Shown here piece after piece: positions 26,508 to 35,130 of a stretch of DNA of 64,000 bases (position 1 is the first letter of the stretch; each line of letters begins with the position of its first letter). Source of the DNA: UBA7239 sp035430165 (GTDB taxonomy: Bacteria > Pseudomonadota > Gammaproteobacteria > Pseudomonadales > UBA7239). Under the pieces are notes generated by a model. It ran no database searches. It was not told where the DNA came from and worked only from the letters and a program-made list of their open reading frames with translations. The stretch spans positions 62,001-126,000 of the forward strand of contig DAOMGE010000001.1 in assembly GCA_035430165.1 (NCBI GenBank). The letters run 5' to 3'. A program made the position numbers and the translations under genes.

Positions 26508-27464
26508 TCAACTGGCAGCAGGCACTTCCGGCGGCAACAATCCGAGCTCGCCGAGGATATAGGGCACGTTCTCGCTCCACGCCAACGGATAGATGTGGAA
26601 GCCGGCAATCGGGTAACGCGCCTTGATGGTACGCATGGTTTCCAGCGCCAGATCCAGCGCTTCCTGCTTCTGGTCTTCCGCTTCACGAATGCGCTTTTCC
26701 ACGTGCGGCGGCACCCAGATGCCCGGCACATGCTTCATCATGAAATCCAGTCCCTTGTGCGAACGCGGTGGCAGGATGCCCGGCAGGATGGCGACTTTTT
26801 TGGTCACGCCTTCGTGCTCCATCGCCTTCCACCACTTGTCGAACACGTCGAGGTCGAACACCGGCTGCGTCTGCAGAAAGTCGACACCGGCCGCTGCTTT
26901 TTTTGCCATCACCCGTGCGAGATGTTCCGGTTTGTTGCCGGCAGGATTCGCTGCACCACCGATACACCACTGCATTTTGAACGGATCTTCTTTCGCTGTG
27001 TCAGCAATCGCGCCACCGCCATAGGATTTGCCGAGACGGCGCAGCTGGTTGACCATCATGATCGCGTTGGTTGAATCCATGTCATACACCGGCTTCGACA
27101 TCGGGTGATCACCAAACGTCACATAGTCGCCGGTCAGGCACAAAATATTGCGGATGCCGTGCGCGTAAGCCGAAATCAGGTCAGCCTGCATGCCGAGCTT
27201 GGAACGGTCGCGGCAAGTCATCTGCATCACCGGTTCCAGCCCCTGCTGTTTCACATAAATAGCCGTACCGATCGAGGACATGCGCAACGTGGCAGACGGC
27301 ATGTCGAGCACATTGATAGCATCAACACCGCGGCGGTAGTTCGCCAGGTGTTTGTCGAGGCGCGACAGGTCTGGCACTTTTGGCGGCGACAGCTCGGCCG
27401 TGATGACAAACTCGCCATTCTTCAGTTTCTTGTAGAGATTGCTGGTGTCGTTGAGGCCTGTCAT
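26508..27464 (-). CDS. metF: Methylenetetrahydrofolate reductase
   Basis: Flavoprotein interconverting 5,10-methylene-THF and 5-methyl-THF. It has 318 residues, close to the E. coli size. VITAELSPPKVPDLSRL is the N-terminal barrel strand, with NILCLTGDYVTFGDHP, GAAANPAG-like GGAANPAGNKPEH and DFLQTQPVFDLDVF following. It lacks any eukaryote-like regulatory domain. Its start overlaps the MetV-like gene by 4 bp (ATGA), implying a two-subunit enzyme as in the MetVF of acetogens. In this setting it may run in the oxidative direction. Confidence 0.93.
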   Translation of the reverse strand: MTGLNDTSNLYKKLKNGEFVITAELSPPKVPDLSRLDKHLANYRRGVDAINVLDMPSATLRMSSIGTAIYVKQQGLEPVMQMTCRDRSKLGMQADLISAYAHGIRNILCLTGDYVTFGDHPMSKPVYDMDSTNAIMMVNQLRRLGKSYGGGAIADTAKEDPFKMQWCIGGAANPAGNKPEHLARVMAKKAAAGVDFLQTQPVFDLDVFDKWWKAMEHEGVTKKVAILPGILPPRSHKGLDFMMKHVPGIWVPPHVEKRIREAEDQKQEALDLALETMRTIKARYPIAGFHIYPLAWSENVPYILGELGLLPPEVPAAS

Positions 27465-27934
27465 GCGGATGTCCCTGCAACGGATGCACCTGCGGAGGCG
27501 GTGCTGGCGATGATCTGGTCGATCTGCGCGTTCGGCACCGGGTGCGGCGAAAAGATACCGCCGTCCATGTCCGTCTTCTTCTCCAGGATGCTGCCGACCG
27601 CCGAGGTGCCCACGATAGACCAGTCCACTGCCGGCTGGATTTTCACTACCTTGTTGCTCATATCGAACACTTGCAAGGCAGCACCGTCGGCGCGTTCGTG
27701 CACTTTGGTCCAGATACAGTCGCGGTCAGGGAATACTTCACACTTGCCAAACATCGAACCGCCGCAAGGGCCGTTGCGCATCTGTTTCGGGCAGGATTGC
27801 GGACAGACAAACGAGGTGGAACGCAGCACACACTGGCCGCAGCTGTGGCAGCCGAAAACACGCTTCTTGCCCCATTCCTCGAAGGCAAAAAGGATCCGGT
27901 ACAAACGACCCCTGGTCCAGATTCGATTGAACAT
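27461..27934 (-). CDS. MetV-like protein (MTHFR_C zinc-binding family)
   Basis: A 157-residue protein. Its first half carries eight Cys at 29, 32, 35, 44, 48, 57, 65 and 73, in GCHSCGQCVLRST, VCPQSCPKQMRNGPCGG and KCEVF. This is the pattern of the MTHFR_C domain, present as the MetV subunit of methylene-THF reductase in acetogens. It is thought to support electron transfer or stability of MetF. The translational overlap with metF supports a complex. The C terminus is Ala/Ser-rich. It is the first gene of the operon; the operator palindrome starts 2 bp upstream of its ATG. Confidence 0.83.
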   Translation of the reverse strand: MFNRIWTRGRLYRILFAFEEWGKKRVFGCHSCGQCVLRSTSFVCPQSCPKQMRNGPCGGSMFGKCEVFPDRDCIWTKVHERADGAALQVFDMSNKVVKIQPAVDWSIVGTSAVGSILEKKTDMDGGIFSPHPVPNAQIDQIIASTASAGASVAGTSA

Positions 27935-27936
27935 AT

Positions 27937-27975
27937 AACTTACTCGGATGAAAGTAACTTACTTGCGAGTAAGTT
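27937..27975. promoter_or_regulatory. Palindromic operator between the C1 operon and a divergent SDR gene
   Basis: A perfect inverted repeat AACTTACT-TGCG-AGTAAGTT occupies 27956-27975. A further half-site AACTTACTCG lies at 27937-27946, next to the metV start codon. An arm of 8 bp with a 4-bp spacer is the size expected of a TetR-family operator. It sits in the shared upstream region of the two divergent units, so one regulator could repress both. No regulator gene is in the window. Confidence 0.6.
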
Positions 27976-28093
27976 TGAGGGAGAAGCCACAGTGAGTCAA
28001 GGGACGGCAGCGCTCGATCAGCCTGCGCAATTGTCTGGGCAGCAGCTTTCGCTACCATACCTCCTGCCCACACAACAGCAACGGGGAAAACCC

Positions 28094-28987
28094 ATGCCAC
28101 ACACGCAACGCAACAAAGCCGAGGGCAGCGTCCTGATCACCGGCACCTCGACTGGCATCGGCCGCGCTGCAGTGGCGAAACTGGCGAACGCCGGCTTCCA
28201 CGTATTCGCCGGTGTACGCAAACAGGAAGATGCAGACAGTGTGAAAAAGCTGGCCCCGGATGGATGGGTCACACCTGTGTTTATCGATGTCGCCGATGCC
28301 GACAGTGTGGCAAATGCTGTAACGCATGTTCGTAGCATACTTGCAGAAAAAAACAGTTTTCTCGCTGGCGTGATCAGCAACGCTGGCGTCGGCATGATTG
28401 CACCTGCGCCCTATCTCAACGAAGACATCCTGCAGTACCAGACACAGACCAACCTGCTCGGGCCGATGCGACTGGCCCGTGAATTCCTGCCAGTCATGCA
28501 AGAAACATTAGTGGGGAAAAATCGCCGTGGGCGTTTTTATTTTGTCGGTACCGGCGCGGGTATCCCGTCACTGGTTTTCCCTTTTTTGAATATCTACATG
28601 GCTTGCAAGTGGGGCACGGAAGCGTTTTGCCAGAGCTTGCGCATGGAAATGCAACTGATCGATGCGCCGATTGATGTCGGCATGATCAATCCCGGCTTTA
28701 TCAACACTGCCATGCGCGGCACCACCAAAAATGCCGTGCAGAATAATGTCGCGATGGACGCCAGATTCGGTGAGGTGTACGGCCGGTTGATGCAGAAATT
28801 CGGTGAATTTGGAGACCGGCAACAGGGAACAGCAGCCGAGGTGGCTGCAGAAAAAATCCTCGCCATGATGATGGCGGAAAAACCCTGTTATCGTTACCGC
28901 GTAGGACGCGATTCCTTTACCACGTACTTGCAGGCCCTGTTGCCACTGGCCGTGCAGGAATGGCTTATCCGGCGCGTTTACCGCTGA
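28094..28987 (+). CDS. Short-chain dehydrogenase/reductase divergent from the C1 operon
   Basis: A 297-residue SDR. Cofactor motif TGTSTGIG with Arg after strand 2 (FAGVRKQED), so NADP(H) is likely. NAGVG, then YFVGTGAG near the catalytic Ser position, where Gly is seen instead (GTGAGIPS), and YMACK (YxxxK). LSPG is replaced by INPGF. The length and the AxxxF body resemble the retinol/17beta-hydroxysteroid dehydrogenase-like SDRs. ATG at 28094 has GGGGA upstream. A GTG at 27992 with GAGGGAG before it would add 34 residues. The frame is open far upstream over metV. It overlaps the converging EAL gene by 23 bp. Confidence 0.88.
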   Translation: MPHTQRNKAEGSVLITGTSTGIGRAAVAKLANAGFHVFAGVRKQEDADSVKKLAPDGWVTPVFIDVADADSVANAVTHVRSILAEKNSFLAGVISNAGVGMIAPAPYLNEDILQYQTQTNLLGPMRLAREFLPVMQETLVGKNRRGRFYFVGTGAGIPSLVFPFLNIYMACKWGTEAFCQSLRMEMQLIDAPIDVGMINPGFINTAMRGTTKNAVQNNVAMDARFGEVYGRLMQKFGEFGDRQQGTAAEVAAEKILAMMMAEKPCYRYRVGRDSFTTYLQALLPLAVQEWLIRRVYR

Positions 28988-30095
28988 GTTTCTTGATGGA
29001 ACCTTCCGTGGGTTTGCCGTAGTAGAATCCCTGGATGAAATCGAAGCCCAGTTCCTTGCAAACATCGACTTCTTCCTTGCGATCCAGACCTTCGGCCAGG
29101 GTCAGTATCGACATATCTTTTGATATCGACACCAGGGATTGCACCATGTTGCGCTTGGCGGTGGTGGCCTTGTCAATATCGCGCACCAGACCGATATCAA
29201 ATTTCAGGTAATGCGCGGGCGCCTCGATCAGCTCAATAAAACGCGCCTGCCCTGCACCGAAATCGTCGTAGGCCAACTCGATATCAAGATTGTCGAGTTC
29301 ACGACAGATTTTTTTCATCTCCGCCATACTGGTAACCGCTTTTTCATGAATTTCCAGTACGAGTTGTAACTCGGGATACAGCTTGCGCAATCGTTCCATT
29401 TGCAGCAACAGCAGCCTGACATACTTCAGTTCATCGGGATGGATGTTGAGAAAAAATTTGGCGCCGGTATCAAACGTAGCGGCCCTGGCTACACCGGCAT
29501 CACGAAACAGGCCGCTGAGATGCATGGCGAGACCATTGACACTTTCTGCAATACGGAACAGCGGACCCGGATTGCGTGAAAGCCCCGGGTGTGTACCTCG
29601 CCCCAGGATTTCGTACGCGTGCACATCCTGCGTGGCGCAGGCCACAATGGGCTGGAAGGCCGGCACAACCATTTTGTTTTCGATCAATTCCTGCAACTCA
29701 CGGATGCCGGCCGGCATCTTGTCGGACAAATCAACCGGCATGCCGATGACAGTCATCGACTTGAGGGTAGGCGTGGCAGATTTTTTTATCGTTTCCTTGA
29801 TCAGGCGAACTTCAAAATCCGCAAAGTGCAATACATCGCCATGCTGCAAGGGAACCTTGCCTTCAATCCTGACACGATTGACGAAGGTGCCGTTGGTGCT
29901 GCCGTTATCCGTCAGGAACAGCTTGTCGCCTTCGCGGGAAATTTCAGCGTGGATACGGGATACACGATAACTCTGCACCGTAAAACCAAGGCCACTTTCC
30001 CGGCCAATCTGGAATGGAAACAGATTGATAGCGAGACGACCCAGCACGGAATCGCCGCTGAAATAACCTTCTAGGTGCCAGGAATCGTGGTGCAT
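28965..30095 (-). CDS. FHA-EAL protein (putative c-di-GMP phosphodiesterase)
   Basis: A 376-residue soluble protein with two domains. Residues ~1-105 form an FHA phosphothreonine-binding domain (GRESGLGF, SRIHAEISREGD, NGSTNGTFVN). Residues ~130-370 form an EAL domain. The signature is EIL in YEILGRG, with NIHPDEL, LEIHEKAV, YDDFGAG, KFDIGLV, LAEGLD and QGFYYGKP. The metal-binding Glu, Asn, Glu and Asp-Asp positions all seem kept, so hydrolysis of cyclic di-GMP is plausible. FHA fused to EAL suggests that a Ser/Thr kinase controls localisation or activity. Domain calls are firm; activity is inferred. Confidence 0.9.
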   Translation of the reverse strand: MHHDSWHLEGYFSGDSVLGRLAINLFPFQIGRESGLGFTVQSYRVSRIHAEISREGDKLFLTDNGSTNGTFVNRVRIEGKVPLQHGDVLHFADFEVRLIKETIKKSATPTLKSMTVIGMPVDLSDKMPAGIRELQELIENKMVVPAFQPIVACATQDVHAYEILGRGTHPGLSRNPGPLFRIAESVNGLAMHLSGLFRDAGVARAATFDTGAKFFLNIHPDELKYVRLLLLQMERLRKLYPELQLVLEIHEKAVTSMAEMKKICRELDNLDIELAYDDFGAGQARFIELIEAPAHYLKFDIGLVRDIDKATTAKRNMVQSLVSISKDMSILTLAEGLDRKEEVDVCKELGFDFIQGFYYGKPTEGSIKKLSGKRAG

Positions 30096-30239
30096 CTTTT
30101 ATCGTTTTTACGTCATGTCTATGTAGTTATCGTGCCGACCAGCGGCCATCAGATTCATCCGCCGGCCTGGCAACACTTTTACGGGCATGCCCTCGCCTCG
30201 CCTTTGATCCTACCATAGCCCCCGCCCCTAAAGCACGGG

Positions 30240-30905
30240 TCAGTCCCCGCCGCAGCCCCCGCAACCTCCGCCGCCGCAACCGTCACCACAGCAGCTATTA
30301 CCGCCGCCACTATCACCGCCGCAACCGCTGCTGCAGCCGATCGTACCGGGATCCATGCCCTTCTCCGGCATGGCCATATCCGCACCCATCGTCGGCAGAT
30401 GGTAGAAAAATCCGTTGGGTATCTGCAGCTGGCTGTCCACAGCAAACAACAGGGGAATCTTGTCGGGCGACAAGGGATTGATCCCGGCGCGCTGGCAAGC
30501 CAGCTTCCAGGCCAGTTTCAGGCTGTTGCGTGCCACATGCGGGGCGGGCATCGCTTCTGCCGGTGTGTGATGCAGGAAATAGCCAAACGCTTTCTGGCAG
30601 AACACCGCATAGGCATGCGTGCAGAGAATAAATTCATGCCAGGCGATGTCGACCGCACGCGACGGCATCGCCACCATTTTTTTCCTGGCCAGTTGCGTCA
30701 CCAGAAAATATTCGCGCAAGCCCTTGAGGATCACGGAGAGCTGGTGTGCATCGAGATGCGGGTAAGCTTCGGCCAGTTTACGTTTTACTGTGGAGGGAAA
30801 GACGAAGCGCTCGACATAATGACGGCGACCATTGGCATGCATGCGCACAGCGATCCATAACAGGATCGCTGCCACGACACCCATGATTACCCACCAGACA
30901 GTCAC
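30240..30905 (-). CDS. GRDP-like protein with Gly/Cys-rich tail
   Basis: A 221-residue protein starting at GTG: one N-terminal membrane helix (WWVIMGVVAAILLWIAV), then a soluble domain with DIAWHEFILCTHAYAVFCQKAFGYFLHHTP. That His/Tyr/His pattern matches the glycine-rich-domain-protein-like family of uncertain function. The C terminus from ~188 is CSSGCGGDSGGGNSCCGDG-type sequence: 9 Cys among Gly and Asp, followed by the stop. The tail might bind metal or be modified. It begins 12 bp after the M16 protease gene on the same strand. Confidence 0.7.
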   Translation of the reverse strand: MTVWWVIMGVVAAILLWIAVRMHANGRRHYVERFVFPSTVKRKLAEAYPHLDAHQLSVILKGLREYFLVTQLARKKMVAMPSRAVDIAWHEFILCTHAYAVFCQKAFGYFLHHTPAEAMPAPHVARNSLKLAWKLACQRAGINPLSPDKIPLLFAVDSQLQIPNGFFYHLPTMGADMAMPEKGMDPGTIGCSSGCGGDSGGGNSCCGDGCGGGGCGGCGGD

Positions 30906-30917
30906 ATGCTTTTTCCA

Positions 30918-33848
30918 CTACAACCGGCAAATATCCAGCCCGAGTTTTTTTGCCTCTGCCACAGCACCGGCATCACTCATCACGGCAGTATTGGCGTGTT
31001 CCGGTTTCAGGTATTTTGCACCTACACGCTGCAGATCGTCACCGGTGACCGCGAGAATGTTGGCGCGAAAACGGCGGCGCACGTCATCGGTACGCCCGAA
31101 CAGGCGATTGTGGAATGCGTTTTTCGCTTCACCCGCCGGTGAGCCGGGTTTGTCCAGTGAGGCAATCACACCAAGGACGGCTTCTTCCACTGCCTGTGAT
31201 TCAGGGCTGTTGCCCGCAAGCCAATCAATGGCTGCCTCGAAATCGTCCAGCGTTTCTGCCAGACGCGGATCACGGTAGGAATACAAACGGAACACACCCA
31301 GCATGCTGTCCTGGCTGGCACCGCCGCCGTAAGCGCCGCCCTGCTCGCGAATGGCACGGTGCAGGAACCCGTTGCGCAAGTAGCCACCGAGTACCGTCAG
31401 TGCCGGCGCATCGGGATGGTTCATCGCCACTGTCGGCCACGCACGCGCACAGAAATTGACCTGTGTACTGGTTTGCCACATCTGCTGGACACGCAGCGGT
31501 TCGCCCTTCATATCCAGCCGGGTACCGGGTGCCGCTTGCTGCCCGCGCCACAGGGCGTGCAAGCTGTCACTACACACGGCCAAACGCTCCTGTTCTGCCA
31601 CCAGCAATAATTGCGAGGGCTGTTGCAACAATTTCTGGTGCAACTGCAGCAGGCGATGCGCAAAACCTTCCAGTGCCGCCTGGTCATCCAGCGAGCGATC
31701 GAGCAATTTCATCGCTGCCACGCCACCGAGTCCGGTGACATCGTGCTGGTAGTGCGCCAATGGCGACAAACCGGCACTGGCAGCTGCCATCACCAGACTG
31801 TGGCCGCTACTGGTCAGGCTGCGTTCACGGCGAGTGCGCATCTGTGCAATCAGGTCGCGCAGGCGCTGGTATTCATCAAAACGTGCGTGTTGCCAGCTAT
31901 CCTGCAATAACTGCGCAGATTCCTGCTGGTTGCGCGCCAGGGCCTTGATCGACAACACCAGGAAACCCTGCACGATGTGTGCGTCATCGATACTGCCACG
32001 CAAACTCGGGTAAGCATGGATACCACCACACTGCGCTGCCTGCCGGTTCTGTGCCTGCAGATAATCGAGCGCGCCGGTACCGACCTCTGTGAGCACGGCG
32101 GTATAAATCGGCAGTAATGCCAGTTCCTGCGCCGACAAGGCCGGCAAATCGACAATCAGTTGCTGGTACACCAGACCGTTCGTGCCAGCCGCAAATGTCG
32201 TCAGGGCTGGCGGGCCCGCCACGACAGTCGCCGCTTGTGGAATCCATAACGCCTCCGGCACATCCGCCAGTGTGACGCGCGGCAGGACAGTTTCATCCAG
32301 TTCCGCTTCCTGACGTGCCTGCAAGGCCAGGCTCTGTTCAACAATCTTCTGGCATTCTGCATCGCTCAACTGGCGACGGATGTCAGCCAGTCTCGCCGCC
32401 TCTGCCGCTTCACGGCGCGCCGACAATTCCCTGTCCGGTTTCATCGTCAGCGTGATCCGATGCGGGTTATCCAGCAACATGTCGCGCGCCAGCTTGCGGA
32501 TGAAATGACTGTCGCGACTTTCGCGATGCAATTCTGCCAGCGCCGGTTCCAGATCGAGCAAGGCGACGGGATCACCACGATGCGTGGCACTGTTCAGCGA
32601 CTGCAGGATCAGTTGCAAACCGTAAGGATAGCCATCGCCACCGATTTCACGCTGTTGCAATTCCAGCTGGTGCAAACAGGCATCGATACGATCCTGCGAT
32701 ACGCCTTTTTCCGCCACATTCTGCAAGACATCGAGTATCAGGTATTCCACTGCACCGGTGTGTTCCGGTTCGGAACCTTCGAGACCTGCAACAAACAACA
32801 ATTCTTTTTGCGAGTCCTCGAGACCGCACAATGGTGATGGCGACGTGCCGAGCGTCGAGGTTTCCAGCGCCTGTTGCAAAGGCGAGGCGGCATTATCCAG
32901 CAACACGGCTGTCAGCAATTGCGCCCGCAAATGGGTTTTCAGGTCTGCACTTTTTCCCAACAACCACGCAGTGACAATATGCGTTTTTTCTTTCGTGTCC
33001 GGTTCATCCAGTGCGTAGGATTCCTCGATACGGATCGGTGCCAGGTAACGCTTTTCATCCGGTACCTGGATCACATGATCTGACAGCCTGAAACGCGACA
33101 AAGCCTGTGACTCAAACTTTGCCTGATGCTCTGCCGCCGGAATATCCCCGTAGGTCATAAAGATGGCATTCGACGGGTGATAGTGACTACGGTAGAAAGA
33201 CACCAGTTGCTCATAGCTGAGATCAGGAATGCAATCCGGTTCACCGCCACTGTTGTGATGGTAGGTTGTATTCGGGAACACATAGCGCGAAAGTGTTTGC
33301 CACAGTGTGGATGTCACCGAGCTCATCGCGCCTTTCATTTCGTTGAAAACAACACCCTTGAACGTCAATGGCGATTGCGGGTCTTCCATGTCCTCAAATT
33401 CCAGGCGATGGCCTTCCTGCGCGAAATCCAGCGGATCAAGCGTCGCAAAGAAGACAGCATCGAGATACACATCGAGCAGGTTGTCGAAATCCTTGCGGTT
33501 CTGGCTGGCAAACGGATAAGCCGTCCAGTCGGAACTGGTAAATGCATTCATGAACGTATTCAGTGAACGCCGCGTCATCAGAAAAAACGGATCGCGCACC
33601 GGATATTTTTCACTGCCGCACAACGCTGTGTGTTCGAGAATATGCGCGACACCGGTGGAGTCGTGCGGCACGGTTCGCAGCGCCACCAGAAAAACATTTT
33701 CGCTGTTATCTGCCTGCAGGTGGATGTGCTGGGCGCCGGTCTCGCGATGACGGAATTCATGCACCACCACATTGAGTGCGCTGACAGGCTGGCTGCGCAG
33801 CCACGCAAAAGCAGGATGGACAGCAACGGGTGGTACTGGAGCAGGCAT
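30918..33848 (-). CDS. M16C zinc protease (presequence-protease/PreP-like)
   Basis: Large metalloprotease of 976 residues, the usual PreP/Cym1 size. The inverted zinc motif HILEH is at 69-73 and the downstream Glu lies in the N-terminal M16 domain. Further blocks are CGSEKYPVRDPFFLM, NAFTSSDWTAYPF, GVVFNEMKGAMS and, in the second half, QGGAYGGGASQDS and YSYRDPRLAETLDDF. It cuts peptides up to about 70 residues inside a closed chamber. No signal peptide; likely cytoplasmic. Start ATG at 33848. The following GRDP-like gene is close and may be co-transcribed. Confidence 0.92.
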   Translation of the reverse strand: MPAPVPPVAVHPAFAWLRSQPVSALNVVVHEFRHRETGAQHIHLQADNSENVFLVALRTVPHDSTGVAHILEHTALCGSEKYPVRDPFFLMTRRSLNTFMNAFTSSDWTAYPFASQNRKDFDNLLDVYLDAVFFATLDPLDFAQEGHRLEFEDMEDPQSPLTFKGVVFNEMKGAMSSVTSTLWQTLSRYVFPNTTYHHNSGGEPDCIPDLSYEQLVSFYRSHYHPSNAIFMTYGDIPAAEHQAKFESQALSRFRLSDHVIQVPDEKRYLAPIRIEESYALDEPDTKEKTHIVTAWLLGKSADLKTHLRAQLLTAVLLDNAASPLQQALETSTLGTSPSPLCGLEDSQKELLFVAGLEGSEPEHTGAVEYLILDVLQNVAEKGVSQDRIDACLHQLELQQREIGGDGYPYGLQLILQSLNSATHRGDPVALLDLEPALAELHRESRDSHFIRKLARDMLLDNPHRITLTMKPDRELSARREAAEAARLADIRRQLSDAECQKIVEQSLALQARQEAELDETVLPRVTLADVPEALWIPQAATVVAGPPALTTFAAGTNGLVYQQLIVDLPALSAQELALLPIYTAVLTEVGTGALDYLQAQNRQAAQCGGIHAYPSLRGSIDDAHIVQGFLVLSIKALARNQQESAQLLQDSWQHARFDEYQRLRDLIAQMRTRRERSLTSSGHSLVMAAASAGLSPLAHYQHDVTGLGGVAAMKLLDRSLDDQAALEGFAHRLLQLHQKLLQQPSQLLLVAEQERLAVCSDSLHALWRGQQAAPGTRLDMKGEPLRVQQMWQTSTQVNFCARAWPTVAMNHPDAPALTVLGGYLRNGFLHRAIREQGGAYGGGASQDSMLGVFRLYSYRDPRLAETLDDFEAAIDWLAGNSPESQAVEEAVLGVIASLDKPGSPAGEAKNAFHNRLFGRTDDVRRRFRANILAVTGDDLQRVGAKYLKPEHANTAVMSDAGAVAEAKKLGLDICRL

Positions 33849-34002
33849 GGTGAATTCCCGGAAATGCTGTTTTCACAGCGGTTACAAATATACGGACTTG
33901 CAAATTCAGCCCGTCATTGTACGGGCGGGGCAATGCCCTTGTCACAAGCCGTTACCGCACGCGACGGGCACATGATATAAAGACCGGTATCGATAACACC
34001 TT

Positions 34003-35130
34003 ATGCGGATGCAGGCCTTCCCGATGCAGACAGCTGTGGAGCTCCAGACGGAAAACGCACGACTGCGACGCACCCTGAGCGAATTGATGGATCGCAGCGA
34101 GGGCAACCAGCAAATCCTGCGGCGCTTCTACGACTACGAATCCGGCCTGTTGGCCTGCAACCAGTTACCCGCCCTGATGCAACTGCTGACAGAAGGCGCG
34201 CAACAACATTTCGACCTGCAGGCCGTGGCCGTGTTGCTGGATGACCCGGATCACCAGTTCCGCACGCTGATCCAGCCCTTGATAGACCCCGCCTTGCCGG
34301 TGCGTTTCCTGCACGACAGCACCGCCACCCGGAACTACCTCGGCGTACTCGGCACGTCGATCTACCTCGGCCCGTTGCCAAACCGCGACCGCGTCCGCTA
34401 TTTCCCTGATCTTGATGTAACGATACAGAGCTGTGCCCTGCTGCCCTTGCAGCAGGATGGCAAGGTGATTGGTTGTATTGCCTATGGCAGCGACAACACC
34501 GAACGTTTCACTGATGACAAATCGACGGATTTCCTGGCACACCTGGCCCGCATCATCGCCACCTGTATTGATAATGCATTGATCCATGAAACCTTGCGGC
34601 GCCAGACACAGACCGATGTGCTGACACATTTGCACAACCGCCGCTTTTTCGATGAGGCACTGGACAGGGAAATTGCGATTGGCCTGCGCAGCGGCTTGCC
34701 GGTTGCCTGTGTATTTCTCGACATCGACCATTTCAAGCAGATCAACGACACGCGTGGCCACCAGACCGGCGACCTCTGCCTGCAACAGGCGGCGGAAACC
34801 ATCCGCAAGCAATTGCGCAAAGCCGATGTGCTCGCGCGCTATGGCGGCGAGGAATTCGTGTGCCTGTTGCCCGGCGCAGACCCGGAGAAAGCCATACAGA
34901 CCGCAGAACGCATTCGCCAGGCCGTTGAAGCCTTACCGTGCCGCAGCCATACGGATGACATGTTCAACATCACGCTGTCTGCCGGTGTTTCTGTGTGGGA
35001 CGTAGAAAAAAACAGGGACACGGGCAATGTTGCCGCGCAACTGGTCTCCAGTGCGGATGCTGCCATGTATGAAGCCAAACACAGCGGACGCAATCGCGTC
35101 TGTTATCGGGATTTCGGCGCGGAAGACTGA
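34003..35130 (+). CDS. DUF484-type GAF + GGDEF diguanylate cyclase
   Basis: A 375-residue signalling protein. A short N-terminal coiled coil (TENARLRRTLSELMD) leads into a DUF484/GAF-like domain (~40-195; NYLGVLGTSIYLGPLP, ALLPLQQDGKVIGCIAYGS), then a GGDEF domain (~205-370). The active site reads YGGEEF, a functional variant. RKAD sits the right distance before it to be an inhibitory I-site (RxxD). HLHNRRFFDEAL and FLDIDHFKQIND are intact, so it likely makes cyclic di-GMP. Start is uncertain: a second ATG is at 34024. It overlaps the converging cyclotransferase gene by 28 bp. Confidence 0.92.
   Translation: MRMQAFPMQTAVELQTENARLRRTLSELMDRSEGNQQILRRFYDYESGLLACNQLPALMQLLTEGAQQHFDLQAVAVLLDDPDHQFRTLIQPLIDPALPVRFLHDSTATRNYLGVLGTSIYLGPLPNRDRVRYFPDLDVTIQSCALLPLQQDGKVIGCIAYGSDNTERFTDDKSTDFLAHLARIIATCIDNALIHETLRRQTQTDVLTHLHNRRFFDEALDREIAIGLRSGLPVACVFLDIDHFKQINDTRGHQTGDLCLQQAAETIRKQLRKADVLARYGGEEFVCLLPGADPEKAIQTAERIRQAVEALPCRSHTDDMFNITLSAGVSVWDVEKNRDTGNVAAQLVSSADAAMYEAKHSGRNRVCYRDFGAED

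Noticed and set aside
25517..26731. Open frame spanning metF 3' end, the B12-activation-like gene and the gap
   Set aside because: The first ~75 residues are metF read out of frame. The frame passes the N run by chance and then reads PurU out of frame. The true gene starts at 26497.
27542..28093. Long 5' extension of the divergent SDR gene
   Set aside because: It overlaps metV, which has eight well-placed Cys and a translational overlap with metF. The extension has no SDR features. A short extension from GTG at 27992 remains possible and is noted.
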